Part shown: in pieces, positions 43,399-52,527 of the stretch
How positions within the stretch are numbered: the stretch's first letter is position 1
Layout of the letters: every line of letters begins with the position of its first letter
Assembly: GCA_018240465.1 (NCBI GenBank)
Contig: JAFEFS010000093.1
Coordinates: 62,001-126,000 of the forward strand
Reading direction: 5' to 3'
DNA from: Pseudomonadota bacterium
GTDB taxonomy: Bacteria; Pseudomonadota; Gammaproteobacteria; Xanthomonadales; Rhodanobacteraceae
Length of the DNA stretch: 64,000 nt
Translations under genes and position numbers: made by a program
The notes under the pieces: model-generated
What the model was told of the DNA's origin: nothing
What the model saw: only the letters and a program-made list of their open reading frames with translations
Databases searched by the model: none

Positions 43399-43446
43399 GC
43401 GCCACCGCCGCCGGGCGCGGGATGCGGAGACCCCCCAGGTTGCGGC

Positions 43447-43998
43447 ATGGCACATTCGTGTATGTCGCGTCGCGCGCTGCACCACGTCGCCAGCTTCCCG
43501 CCGCAGGTCGGCGCGGACTGCCGTGTACTCGTGCTCGGCACGGTGCCGTCGCTGCGTTCGCTGGAACTGCGCCAGTCCTATGCTCATGCGCACAACCTGT
43601 TCTGGGCGTTCATGGGCGAGTTGTTCGACGCAGGCCGCGAACGGCCTTATGCAGAACGCATCGCGCGCCTGCACGCGCGCGGCATCGGCATCTGGGATGT
43701 GTACCGGCAGGTCGAGCGGCCGGGCAGCCTCGACAGCAGCATCGTCAAGGCGAGCGAGGTGCCGAACGCGATCCCGCGACTGCTCGCGCGACAGCCGACG
43801 ATCCGCGCGATCGCGCTCAACGGCGGCAAGGCCGCCGAAGGCTTCCGCCGCCACATCGAACCGGAATTGAAGCCGTCATGGCGCGAACGCCTCGATGTGC
43901 TCGCGCTGCCATCGACGAGCCCGGCGAACGCGTCGGTCCCGCGCGCGGCGAAGTTCGCGCAATGGAGCGTGCTGCTGCGCTACGCGAAGGGCGTTTAG
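43447..43998 (+). CDS. Hypoxanthine-DNA glycosylase-like protein (UDG superfamily, family 6)
   Basis: This 183-residue protein matches the HDG/UDG-family-6 pattern: VLVLGTVPSLRSLE, YAHAHNLFWAFMGE and LPSTSPANAS. The family excises deaminated adenine (hypoxanthine) from DNA. The usual GSMPG of motif 1 reads GTVPS here, a noticeable change next to the active site. It lies 48 bp after the peroxiredoxin gene. A second ATG at 43462 is a possible shorter start. Confidence 0.8.
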   Translation: MAHSCMSRRALHHVASFPPQVGADCRVLVLGTVPSLRSLELRQSYAHAHNLFWAFMGELFDAGRERPYAERIARLHARGIGIWDVYRQVERPGSLDSSIVKASEVPNAIPRLLARQPTIRAIALNGGKAAEGFRRHIEPELKPSWRERLDVLALPSTSPANASVPRAAKFAQWSVLLRYAKGV

Positions 43999-44025
43999 GG
44001 AAAATCCGACCCGCACCGGGCGACC

Positions 44026-45114
44026 ATGGTGGCCACCCGTTCCGGTGCCTGGAGTCATTGCAGGCGCCTGTTTCGTACCGTTGCCTGCGTGACAGGCTTG
44101 CTTGCGCCGAGCCTCGCCGCGCACGCGGCACCCTCGGCGCCGGTCGTCGCGCCGGCGTATGCGGTCGTCGCGCGCTACGCGATCGGTGGTCCGGGCGGAT
44201 GGGACTATCTGCTTGCCGACGCGGTGTCCGGCCACCTGTTCGTCAGCCGCTCCGACCGCGTGCTCGTGGTCAACATGGCCGATGGCTCGCTCGCCGCGAC
44301 GATCGCGGGTACCGGCGGCGTGCACGGCATCGCACTTGCGCGCGAAATCGGTCGCGGCTGCACGAGCAACGGCCGCGTGGACGATGTCACCGTATTCGAC
44401 CTTGTGACGCTCAAGCGCGCGGGCACGATTGCGGTCGGCGGCCACAACCCGGATGCGATCCTGTACGACAAGGCGAGCAAGCGCCTCTTCACGTTCAACG
44501 GGCGCAGCAAGGACGTGAGCGTGATCGATCCACTGGCGGGAAAAATGCTCGCCACGATCCCCGCCGGCGGCAAGCCCGAGTGTGCGGTGGCGGACGACAA
44601 GGGCAACATCTTCTTCAACATCGAGGACACGGGCGAGCTTGCACGGATCGACGCGCGCGCCGCGAAACTGATGGCAAGATGGAAGTTCGAGGATTGCGAG
44701 GATCCTTACGGCCTTGCTTTCGATCAAGTACGCCATCGGCTGTTCTCGGTCTGCCAGAACGGCAAGATGGCGGTGACCGACAGCAGCAGCGGAAAAACGG
44801 TTGCACGCGTGGCGATCGGCAAGGGTCCCGACGCCGCGGCCTACGATGCGCAGCGCGGCCTCGTGTTCAGTTGCAACGACGACGATGGCACGCTGACCGT
44901 AGTCAAACAGGTCGACGCCGATCACTATACGGTCGCGCAGAACCTCGCCACGCAACGCAGCGCGCGCACGCTCGCGCTCGATCCGCAAAGTCATCGCATC
45001 TACCTCGTCGCGACGAAATTCGGGCCGAAACCCGAACCGACCAGCCAGCAACCGCATCCGCGCGCACCGGTACTCGACGGCAGTATCGAGATACTCGTTG
45101 TCGACGGCAGATGA
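44026..45114 (+). CDS. Exported YncE-like beta-propeller protein
   Basis: This 362-residue protein has a signal peptide ending near LAAHAA and about seven propeller repeats of the YncE type (SGHLFVSRSDRVLVVNMADG, KRLFTFNGRSKDVSVIDPLA, RHRLFSVCQNGKMAVTDSSS). Such propellers are periplasmic or surface binding platforms without catalytic motifs. It starts 27 bp after the glycosylase gene. Partner and ligand are unknown. Confidence 0.85.
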   Translation: MVATRSGAWSHCRRLFRTVACVTGLLAPSLAAHAAPSAPVVAPAYAVVARYAIGGPGGWDYLLADAVSGHLFVSRSDRVLVVNMADGSLAATIAGTGGVHGIALAREIGRGCTSNGRVDDVTVFDLVTLKRAGTIAVGGHNPDAILYDKASKRLFTFNGRSKDVSVIDPLAGKMLATIPAGGKPECAVADDKGNIFFNIEDTGELARIDARAAKLMARWKFEDCEDPYGLAFDQVRHRLFSVCQNGKMAVTDSSSGKTVARVAIGKGPDAAAYDAQRGLVFSCNDDDGTLTVVKQVDADHYTVAQNLATQRSARTLALDPQSHRIYLVATKFGPKPEPTSQQPHPRAPVLDGSIEILVVDGR

Positions 45115-45188
45115 TTCGTCGAAATCGACGCGGCATGTTCACGTACGGCGAACACCCCGGCGTCGGCGGCAGCCGCGCGTGACGCGAC

Positions 45189-46388
45189 TCACACCAGCTT
45201 GAGATCGGTGGCCCGGGCGTCGGGAAACACCTGCGCCAACTGCGTCGGCGACAGGCCCCACATGCGCACATACATGCCCGCGAGCAGGCTGCGATAGTTG
45301 TTGAGCACCGGATAGTCGCGGTTCTGCAACAAGGTGGACTGCTGCACCTTGACCTGCTCGCCGGCGATGCGGCCGCCGTCGATGCTGCCGCCCAGTACCC
45401 AGTAGACCGAACCGTGGCCGTGGTCGGTGCCGTGGTTGCCGTTCTCGCGGAAGGTGCGGCCGAATTCGGAGACGACGACGACCACCGTGTTCTTCCACTC
45501 CGGCCCGAGTTCCTGCGCGAACACCTTGAGTCCATCGCCGAGGTTGGCAAGATTGTTCGCGAGCTGGCCCTTGTCGTTGCCTTCGTTGACATGCGTGTCC
45601 CAGCCGCCGACGTCGACGAAGCCGAGTCGGTATTGGTCGCGCATCATCTTCGCTATGCGCTGCGCCTCGAGCGAGAACCCCCGCGCGCTGACCGCGCCGC
45701 GGTTGGCCTGGTTCATTTCGGTTTCGAACTCCTTGGCGACATGCGCGCGCAATTCGAGTCCGTCGTTGACCGCGCCCTGCAGGCGATTGCCCTGATACAT
45801 CGAAGTGAGGATTGCGGTCTGCCGATCATCGTAGGCCGGCCTGCCGACGTACTTGAGCGAGATGTTCGGGATGTCGCTGGCGCCACGGAAGGTCAGTGGC
45901 AGCGCGTCGGTGAATGCGATCGGCGGCACCTTGCTGGTCAAGGTGCTGGACAGGCGCGCCATGAATCCCGAGTTGAAATCGCCATGCGCCTGCGTCGGCT
46001 CGCCGCGTTCGATGTTGTCCTGCGTCTCGAAGTGGCTGCGGGAAAGATCGTCGGTACCGGCGAACGGCACGAAGGCGACCTGCTTGTTCCCGTACATCTC
46101 GCCGATCGAATTGCGCAACCCGGCCGGCAACGCCCAGTCGCTGTCCAGTGCCAGCGTGCCGCTGTCGGACTTCGGATCAGGTCGGGGCACGGCGATGTTC
46201 GGTCGCGACTGGTAGTAGAAGTCGCTTGAATACGGCACCAGCAGGTTCGCGCAGTCGTAGCCGCCGCGCAGGAACACGAGCAGGAAGCGCGGCGAAGACG
46301 GCGGCGCGGCGAACACGCGCCCGGCCGTGGTCAGCATCGGCAGCGCGGAAGCGCTGGCGGCGAGTTGGAGAAAATGGCGACGTCTCAT
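45189..46388 (-). CDS. DUF1501 family exported protein
   Basis: This 399-residue protein belongs to DUF1501, related in fold to sulfatases and alkaline phosphatases: RFLLVFLRGGYDCANLLVP, DVGGWDTHVNEG, VVVSEFGRTFRENGNHGTDHGHG. It opens with a twin-arginine signal (MRRRHFLQLAASASALPML). It lies 64 bp downstream of the DUF1800 gene, the family's constant partner, and the pair is assumed to work together outside the cytoplasm; their substrate is unknown. Confidence 0.92.
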   Translation of the reverse strand: MRRRHFLQLAASASALPMLTTAGRVFAAPPSSPRFLLVFLRGGYDCANLLVPYSSDFYYQSRPNIAVPRPDPKSDSGTLALDSDWALPAGLRNSIGEMYGNKQVAFVPFAGTDDLSRSHFETQDNIERGEPTQAHGDFNSGFMARLSSTLTSKVPPIAFTDALPLTFRGASDIPNISLKYVGRPAYDDRQTAILTSMYQGNRLQGAVNDGLELRAHVAKEFETEMNQANRGAVSARGFSLEAQRIAKMMRDQYRLGFVDVGGWDTHVNEGNDKGQLANNLANLGDGLKVFAQELGPEWKNTVVVVVSEFGRTFRENGNHGTDHGHGSVYWVLGGSIDGGRIAGEQVKVQQSTLLQNRDYPVLNNYRSLLAGMYVRMWGLSPTQLAQVFPDARATDLKLV

Positions 46389-46452
46389 GGCATGTGCTCC
46401 TGAATTCGTTCGGTGGTTCCCGCATGCTTCGGACGGGAATTGCGAGCAACAG

Positions 46453-47976
46453 CTAACGGGAATTGAATTCCGGCGACGCGAGCAGGAATGCGTTCCATTC
46501 CTGCTGCGAGGCCGACTTGTCGAGCGCAGCGAGAGTCGTCTTCGACAGGTACGGTTGAATGCCGTCGTAATACAGCTTTGACGACAGCTGCGGAAAGCCC
46601 GTGTCGACGCTCTTCGTGCCGTCGGCGGCGTCGAACAGGCCGGCATTGCCGTTGCCGATGACGCGGGCGATCTCGAAGCGACGGCTCATCTGCCCGGAGC
46701 TCGCCCACGCGTCCCCGGTCAGCGCGTAGCCGTCGGGCGTGGAGTGGCCGAACAGCGCCTCGCCCTGGTTGTTGAGCCAGGTGACGACCGGGTGCATGTT
46801 GGTGATCGTCTTGCCGTCGTAGGCGAGGCGCACGCTCGAGACGACGTAGTGCATCGGATCCTTGAACTTGCCGCCGAGCGAGGCGGTGAATTCGTCGGAT
46901 TCGAACATCGTGCGCAATACCTGGGCGATGTCGCCGTCGCTGCGCTGGAACGTGTGCGCCATCTTCTCGACGAGCTTCGGCGGCGGATCGTCGGCGACGA
47001 AGTAGGTGGCGAGTTCGCGCGAGATGAACTGCGCGCAGGCCGGCTGCCTGACGAGCAGGTCGACCGCACGTTCGATCTCGTCGAAGCCTCCGCCCTTGAT
47101 CTTCTGCCCGAGCAGCACGCGATCACCGAAGTCGTGGCGTTCGGGATTGAACGTGAACAGGCCTTCGCGCACGACATAGCGGCGCAACGCCGGGCGCACC
47201 TTCGGATCGTCGTGGTTGGTGTCGATGCCGACGCCGGTGAGGATCTTGGCGAGTTCCTGCACGTCGCCTTGCGTGTAGCCGGCGTTGACGCCGAGCATAT
47301 GCAGTTCCATCAGTTCGCGCGCGTAGTTCTCGTTGATCCGGTTCTTGCCGTTCTGCGCGTTGTCGAGGTACTGCAGCATCGCCGGCGATTTCAGCGTGGC
47401 CATGACGAGGTCACGGAAATGGCCGAGCGCGTAAGGGCGGATGGCCTGGTCGGCGTAGTCGCCGGCAAGGAATTTCACGTAGCCTTTCTGCGCAAACACA
47501 TTGAAGTGGTTGAGCCAGAACCAGACGAGCTGCTCCTTGAGCTGGTCGGGCGAGTAGATCGCGCGCAGCAGCTCACGGCGCGTCGCCTCGTAGGCCAGCT
47601 TGTTGCCCATGTCGTTGCGATCCTTGCGCGCCGCCTTCCTCATGTCCTCGTCCCCAAGCGCCTTGATGCGCTTCTGTTCGGCGACCTCGTCGACGACCAG
47701 CTTGGCGGCGGAGTTGTGGGCGATGTCGAGGCCGTCGATCTGTGCCTGCACGGCTGCCGGCAGCGTGTCGTCGCGGCCGGCAAGCTGCTCGTCGAGAAAG
47801 CGCTGGCGGCCGAGCTCGCGAAAGCGCGCCACGGTGGCGCTGTCGAGCCCGAAGGTGATGCGGTCGAGCCAGAGTGCGTCGTCGCGACTCAGCGTTGCGG
47901 GGCCGTTGGCCGCCTGTGCTGCGCCCGTACCCGCGGCGAGCAGCACGGCGATGTACAGGATTCGTGAGCGGATCAT
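46453..47976 (-). CDS. DUF1800 family exported protein
   Basis: This 507-residue protein has a Sec signal peptide (ILYIAVLLAAGTGAAQA) and the DUF1800 core: DALWLDRITFGLDSATV, QLVWFWLNHFNVFAQKG, INENYARELMELHMLGVNAG. The family pairs with DUF1501 genes and has no established activity. It is the first gene of the two-gene unit. Confidence 0.92.
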   Translation of the reverse strand: MIRSRILYIAVLLAAGTGAAQAANGPATLSRDDALWLDRITFGLDSATVARFRELGRQRFLDEQLAGRDDTLPAAVQAQIDGLDIAHNSAAKLVVDEVAEQKRIKALGDEDMRKAARKDRNDMGNKLAYEATRRELLRAIYSPDQLKEQLVWFWLNHFNVFAQKGYVKFLAGDYADQAIRPYALGHFRDLVMATLKSPAMLQYLDNAQNGKNRINENYARELMELHMLGVNAGYTQGDVQELAKILTGVGIDTNHDDPKVRPALRRYVVREGLFTFNPERHDFGDRVLLGQKIKGGGFDEIERAVDLLVRQPACAQFISRELATYFVADDPPPKLVEKMAHTFQRSDGDIAQVLRTMFESDEFTASLGGKFKDPMHYVVSSVRLAYDGKTITNMHPVVTWLNNQGEALFGHSTPDGYALTGDAWASSGQMSRRFEIARVIGNGNAGLFDAADGTKSVDTGFPQLSSKLYYDGIQPYLSKTTLAALDKSASQQEWNAFLLASPEFNSR

Positions 47977-48159
47977 GGGGGTTCGTGGATGTGGGATCGG
48001 TACCCCCTCTCAACGGACGAGGTGCCAATCGGATGACAGCGTTCGCCCCGCGTGCGTCGTTTGGCTGCGCTTCATGCTCGGTGTCAACGCGGCGCAACCA
48101 GCTTCGTTGTTGCGGTTCGTGCGCAAATCCCGCGCTCGTACAACCGAGGGAGAATTCAC

Positions 48160-48756
48160 ATGCAACGCACCATGATCGCAACGACCATCGCCGCCCTGCT
48201 GCTCTCGTTCGGCGCGCACGCGCAGAACGCAGGCACTGAAACCGCGCGCGACACGGACCAGCAGAAGCGCATCGAGCAGGGCCTGAAGTCGGGCCAGCTT
48301 TCGACCAGGGAAGCGGCCAGCCTGGAAAACCAGGAGCGCCGCGTCGACGCCACCGAAGCGCGCGACATGCGTAACGGCAAGCTCAGTGCCGGCGAAAAAG
48401 CGCAGATCCAGCGCGAGCAGAATCACGTCAGTGCCGACATCTACAAGGACAATCACAACGCAGTGAAGGGCAACCCGAACTCCGCTTCCTCGCAGCGCAT
48501 GCAAGCCGACGTGCAACGCAACGTCAACCAGGACGCGCGCATCCATCAAGGCGTGCGTTCCGGCCAGCTGACCAACAAGGAGGCCGGCTCGCTCGAACGC
48601 GGGCAGGCGCATGTCGATCGCGCCGAAGCGCATGCGGGAGCCAACGGTCGCGTCGGCGCAGGCGAACAGGCACGCATCCAGGGCAAGGAAAACCACCAGA
48701 GCGCGCGAATCTACAACAAGAAGCACAACGACAAGGTGCGTCCGACGACGCCGTAA
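48160..48756 (+). CDS. Secreted protein with two tandem ~68-residue repeats
   Basis: This 198-residue protein has a signal peptide (MIATTIAALLLSFGAHAQ) and two copies of one module, residues ~33-100 and ~123-190, offset by exactly 90 residues. Each reads RI.QG..SGQL...EA.SLE then AGE.A.IQ..(E/Q)N..SA.IY...HN. The modules are helical, polar and free of Cys. No family is named with confidence; similar repeats occur in small exported proteins of proteobacteria. A GAGGGAG ribosome binding site supports the start. Confidence 0.72.
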   Translation: MQRTMIATTIAALLLSFGAHAQNAGTETARDTDQQKRIEQGLKSGQLSTREAASLENQERRVDATEARDMRNGKLSAGEKAQIQREQNHVSADIYKDNHNAVKGNPNSASSQRMQADVQRNVNQDARIHQGVRSGQLTNKEAGSLERGQAHVDRAEAHAGANGRVGAGEQARIQGKENHQSARIYNKKHNDKVRPTTP

Positions 48757-48813
48757 GCGCGCACGGCCCTTCCCGTTCCGGCACGTTCCGGGGCGGGAGG
48801 CGGTTTCGTCAAA

Positions 48814-48831
48814 CCGTCACATTGCTGTCGA
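48814..48831 (+). promoter_or_regulatory. PHO-box-like site
   Basis: CCGTCAC-ATTG-CTGTCGA has the 7-4-7 direct-repeat layout of PhoB sites (CTGTCAT repeats, 11-bp period), each half matching 5 of 7. It lies 37 bp before the alkaline phosphatase start. Phosphate-starvation control is inferred. Confidence 0.5.
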
Positions 48832-48867
48832 TAATCGTCGTGGATCCACACTCCGGAATCCACGAGG

Positions 48868-50622
48868 ATGATGCCGCACCTTGCCCACGCCCCGCTTGGC
48901 GCCGCCTTGTGCGGCATTCTCGCTGCCTGTGCCGCGCCCATTCGGCCCGCTGGATCCGTGCATGCGATCGACGTCGCAGGGATCCGGCATCCCGACGGCG
49001 AGACGCCGGCCTGGTGGTTCCGCGCCGGTGCCGCCGCGGCAGCCGCGAATCGCGCCGGTCTGGGCGCTGCGCAATCGAAGGCGAAGAACGTCAGCGCTTC
49101 GCCACAGGCGAGAAATGTCATAGTGTTCCTCGGCGACGGGATGAGTGCGGCGACGATCGCCGCGGCGCGCATCCTCGAAGGCCAGCGCAAGGGTCAATCG
49201 GGTGAGGAGAATCGCCTGAGCTTCGAGACGTTCCCCTATACCGCGCTGTTGCGCACCTACACGACCGATTTCCAGACGCCCGATTCGGCGGGCACGATGA
49301 CCGCGATCATGACCGGCATCAAGACGCGCTCGGGTGTGATCGGCGTCAACCAGATCGGCAGGCGCGGCGATTGCAAGGGCGCGCAGGGCAACGAGGCAGT
49401 GACCGCACTCGAACTCGCCGCGCGCACCGGCATGGCCACCGGTGCGGTGACGACCACGCGCATCACCCACGCGGCGCCGGCCGCGACCTACGGCCACCTG
49501 CCCGAACGCGACTGGGAATACGACATGGCCATGCCCGACGAGGCGCGCGCGCAAGGCTGCGTCGACTTCGCGCGCCAGCTCGTCGAGTTTCCGTTCGGCG
49601 GCGGCCTCGACGTGGCGCTCGGCGGCGGCCGCACCGAGTTCATGCCCGCGCCGCAGCCCGATCCGCAGTACGACGGCTTGATCGGCAAGCGCCTCGACAA
49701 GCGCGACCTGATCCGCGAATGGCAGGCCAGGCCCGGCGCGGCCTATGTCTGGAATGCCGAGCAGCTCGCGAATGTCGATCCGGCGAAGACGAAGCATCTG
49801 CTCGGCCTGTTCAATCCCGAGCACATGCAGTACGAGTACGAGCGCACACTCGAACGGCCGGTCAAGGAGCCGAGCCTGGCCGAAATGACGCGTGCGGCGA
49901 TCGCGGTGCTGAAACACAACCCGAATGGTTTCTTCCTGATGGTGGAGGGTGGGCGCATCGACCACGGCCATCATGCCGGCAATGCGTACCGTGCGCTGAC
50001 CGAGACGATCGCGTTCTCGGATGCGATTCGCGCGGCGGTGGAACTGGTCAATGCCGACGACACCCTGATCCTCGTCACCGCCGACCATTCGCACACGATG
50101 ACGTTTGCCGGCTACGCCAATCGCGGCAACCCGATCCTCGGCAAGCTGCGTGGATCGAGCGGCGAAGGTGCGCCATCGAAGGAACTGGCACGTGACGCGA
50201 TCGGCCGCTCGTTCACCACGCTCGGCTACGCCAACGGTCCAGGCTACGCCGGCGAAAGTGACCACGAGGCCGAAGGTGCGAAGAAATATCCGCACAATGC
50301 GACCGCGTTCTTCGCGGCATCGAGAGGCCGCCCCGATCTCGACGAGATCGACACGGAGGCGCCTGACTACATGCAGGAATCGGTCGTGCCGCTCGGTTCG
50401 GAAACGCACAGCGGCGACGACGTCGCCGTATTCGCGCGCGGCCCCGGCGCGGCCGCGGTGCATGGCTCTCTCGAGCAAAACGTGCTGTTTCACTTGATAG
50501 CCCAGGCGAACGAGCCGATCCGCAGGCAGCTCTGCGCATTCGGCAGCTGCAACGCCGACGGCGTGCCGGTGGACGAGCCGGCATACAAGAAGCTGCACGA
50601 GGCGCCTGCCGTGCCGCGTTGA
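48868..50622 (+). CDS. Alkaline phosphatase, predicted lipoprotein
   Basis: This 584-residue PhoA-superfamily enzyme has LGDGMS (metal-binding Asp90), the nucleophile Ser140 in TPDSAGTMTAIMTG, MVEGGRIDHGHHAGN and TADHSHTM as metal ligands. It hydrolyses phosphomonoesters outside the cytoplasm. The N-terminus has a lipobox LAAC (Cys21), unlike soluble PhoA. A PHO-box-like repeat lies upstream at 48814. Confidence 0.92.
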   Translation: MMPHLAHAPLGAALCGILAACAAPIRPAGSVHAIDVAGIRHPDGETPAWWFRAGAAAAAANRAGLGAAQSKAKNVSASPQARNVIVFLGDGMSAATIAAARILEGQRKGQSGEENRLSFETFPYTALLRTYTTDFQTPDSAGTMTAIMTGIKTRSGVIGVNQIGRRGDCKGAQGNEAVTALELAARTGMATGAVTTTRITHAAPAATYGHLPERDWEYDMAMPDEARAQGCVDFARQLVEFPFGGGLDVALGGGRTEFMPAPQPDPQYDGLIGKRLDKRDLIREWQARPGAAYVWNAEQLANVDPAKTKHLLGLFNPEHMQYEYERTLERPVKEPSLAEMTRAAIAVLKHNPNGFFLMVEGGRIDHGHHAGNAYRALTETIAFSDAIRAAVELVNADDTLILVTADHSHTMTFAGYANRGNPILGKLRGSSGEGAPSKELARDAIGRSFTTLGYANGPGYAGESDHEAEGAKKYPHNATAFFAASRGRPDLDEIDTEAPDYMQESVVPLGSETHSGDDVAVFARGPGAAAVHGSLEQNVLFHLIAQANEPIRRQLCAFGSCNADGVPVDEPAYKKLHEAPAVPR

Positions 50623-50837
50623 GTTCCGGATTGCGCTCGTCTGCACCTCATGCCCGGCGTGGCGCCCGTGCTGCCGCGCGCATGCCTGCTGCGGGCGCGG
50701 GGAAGATTGTTGCCCGCGCCTCGTGCAAATTTCCTCGTTCGCATTATCATGACGGAGCGGCCGCGGCCGCGTTTTCGTCATTTTGTCGTGACCGGTGCAG
50801 TGCCCTCGGCGGCGCACGTGCCGATTGAGGAGGGAGC

Positions 50838-52511
50838 ATGGCCGAAATCGTAGCAGCCAAGGTGCCGGATATCGGCGATTACAGCAACGTGCCGGTCATC
50901 GAGATCCTGGTCAAGCCGGGCGACACCGTAACCAAGGACCAGGGCCTGATCACCCTCGAATCGGACAAGGCGACGATGGAGGTGCCGTCGTCGGTTGCCG
51001 GAGTGATCAAGGAAATCAAGGTCAAGATCGGCGACGAGATTTCCGAGGGCCACGTCGTCGCATTGATCGAAAGCGGCGAAACCGCTGCGCCGGCCCCGGC
51101 CCCGGCCGCGGCGAAAGCTGCCGCGCCGGCCCCCGTGGCGAAAGCCGAGGCCGCCGCGCCAACTCCCGCCCCGGCTGCATCAACGGGCGGCGGCCTGCAG
51201 GAAGCGAAGGTGCCCGACATCGGCGACTACAGCGGCGTGCCGGTCATCGAGGTGCTGGTCAAGGTTGGCGACACGGTGACGAAGGACCAGGGCCTCGTCA
51301 CCCTCGAATCGGACAAGGCGACGATGGAAGTGCCTTCGTCTGTCGCCGGGGTGGTCAGGGAACTCAAAGTCAAGCTCGGCGACGAGATCTCCGAAGGCCA
51401 TATCGTCGCGTTGATCGAGGCGGCGGGCGCGGCGCCGGTTTTCGCGCCGGCTTCCGCTGCGGCGAAGGTTGCGGCGCCCGCACCATCCGCGCCCGCGCCG
51501 GCTCCCGTGCCGGTTGCGGCGGCGGTGGTCGCGACCGGCAGCCCGGCGTCGCCGCCGATCAACTTCGGCGCCGACACGGTGATGCCGGACAAGGTGCCGT
51601 ATGCGAGTCCGTCCGTGCGCGTGTTCGCGCGCGAGCTCGGTGTCGACCTCGCCCAGGTCAAGGGCAGCGAGCGCAAAGGCCGCATTTCGAAGGAAGACGT
51701 GCAGAAGTACGTCAAGGGCGTGCTCTCCGGCGCAAGCGCAGCGCCGAAAGCTGCGGCGGGCGGTGGCGCGGGCCTCGACCTGCTGCCGTGGCCGAAGGTC
51801 GACTTCGCCAAGTTCGGCGAGATCGAAACGAAACCGCTGTCGCGCATCCAGAAGATCTCCGGCGCCAACCTTGCGCGCAACTGGGTGCTGATCCCGCACG
51901 TCACCCACAACGACGATGCCGACATCACCGAGCTCGAAGCGCTGCGCGTGTCGCTCAACAAGGAATACGAAAAGGCCGGGGTCAAGTTCACCATGCTCGC
52001 CTTCCTGATCAAGGCGATGGTCGCCGCGCTGAAGAAATTTCCGACCTTCAACGCCTCGCTCGATGCGAGCGGCGAGAATCTCGTGTTGAAGAAGTACTAC
52101 AACATCGGCTTTGCCGCCGACACGCCGAACGGGCTCGTCGTGCCGGTGCTCAAGGACGCCGACAAGAAGGGTATTGTCGAAATCGGCAAGGAAATGTCGG
52201 CGCTCGCCGCCAAGGCGCGCGATGGCAAGCTCGGCCCGGCGGAAATGTCCGGCGGCTGCATCTCGATCTCCTCGCTTGGCGGCATCGGCGGCACCTCGTT
52301 CACGCCGATCGTCAACGCGCCCGAGGTCGCCATCCTCGGCGTGACCAAGTCGGCGACGAAGCCGGTCTGGGACGGCAAGGCCTTCCAGCCGCGCCTGATC
52401 CTGCCGTTGTCGTTGAGCTACGACCACCGCGTGATCGACGGCGCGCTCGCCGCGCGCTTCACCGCCTACCTTGGCCAACTCTTGGCCGACATGCGTCGCG
52501 CGATGCTCTGA
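50838..52511 (+). CDS. aceF: Pyruvate dehydrogenase E2, dihydrolipoyllysine acetyltransferase
   Basis: This 557-residue core subunit transfers the acetyl group from lipoamide to CoA. It has two lipoyl domains (modified Lys44 and Lys160 in ESDKATME), Ala/Pro linkers, a peripheral subunit-binding domain (about 255-290: ASPSVRVFARELGVDLAQVK) and the catalytic domain with SYDHRVIDG near the C-terminus. The ATG follows GAGGAGGGAG. The lpdA gene follows 16 bp later; aceE is not in the window, the upstream neighbour being the phosphatase 215 bp away. Confidence 0.95.
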   Translation: MAEIVAAKVPDIGDYSNVPVIEILVKPGDTVTKDQGLITLESDKATMEVPSSVAGVIKEIKVKIGDEISEGHVVALIESGETAAPAPAPAAAKAAAPAPVAKAEAAAPTPAPAASTGGGLQEAKVPDIGDYSGVPVIEVLVKVGDTVTKDQGLVTLESDKATMEVPSSVAGVVRELKVKLGDEISEGHIVALIEAAGAAPVFAPASAAAKVAAPAPSAPAPAPVPVAAAVVATGSPASPPINFGADTVMPDKVPYASPSVRVFARELGVDLAQVKGSERKGRISKEDVQKYVKGVLSGASAAPKAAAGGGAGLDLLPWPKVDFAKFGEIETKPLSRIQKISGANLARNWVLIPHVTHNDDADITELEALRVSLNKEYEKAGVKFTMLAFLIKAMVAALKKFPTFNASLDASGENLVLKKYYNIGFAADTPNGLVVPVLKDADKKGIVEIGKEMSALAAKARDGKLGPAEMSGGCISISSLGGIGGTSFTPIVNAPEVAILGVTKSATKPVWDGKAFQPRLILPLSLSYDHRVIDGALAARFTAYLGQLLADMRRAML

Positions 52512-52527
52512 TCGAGGACTCGAAACA

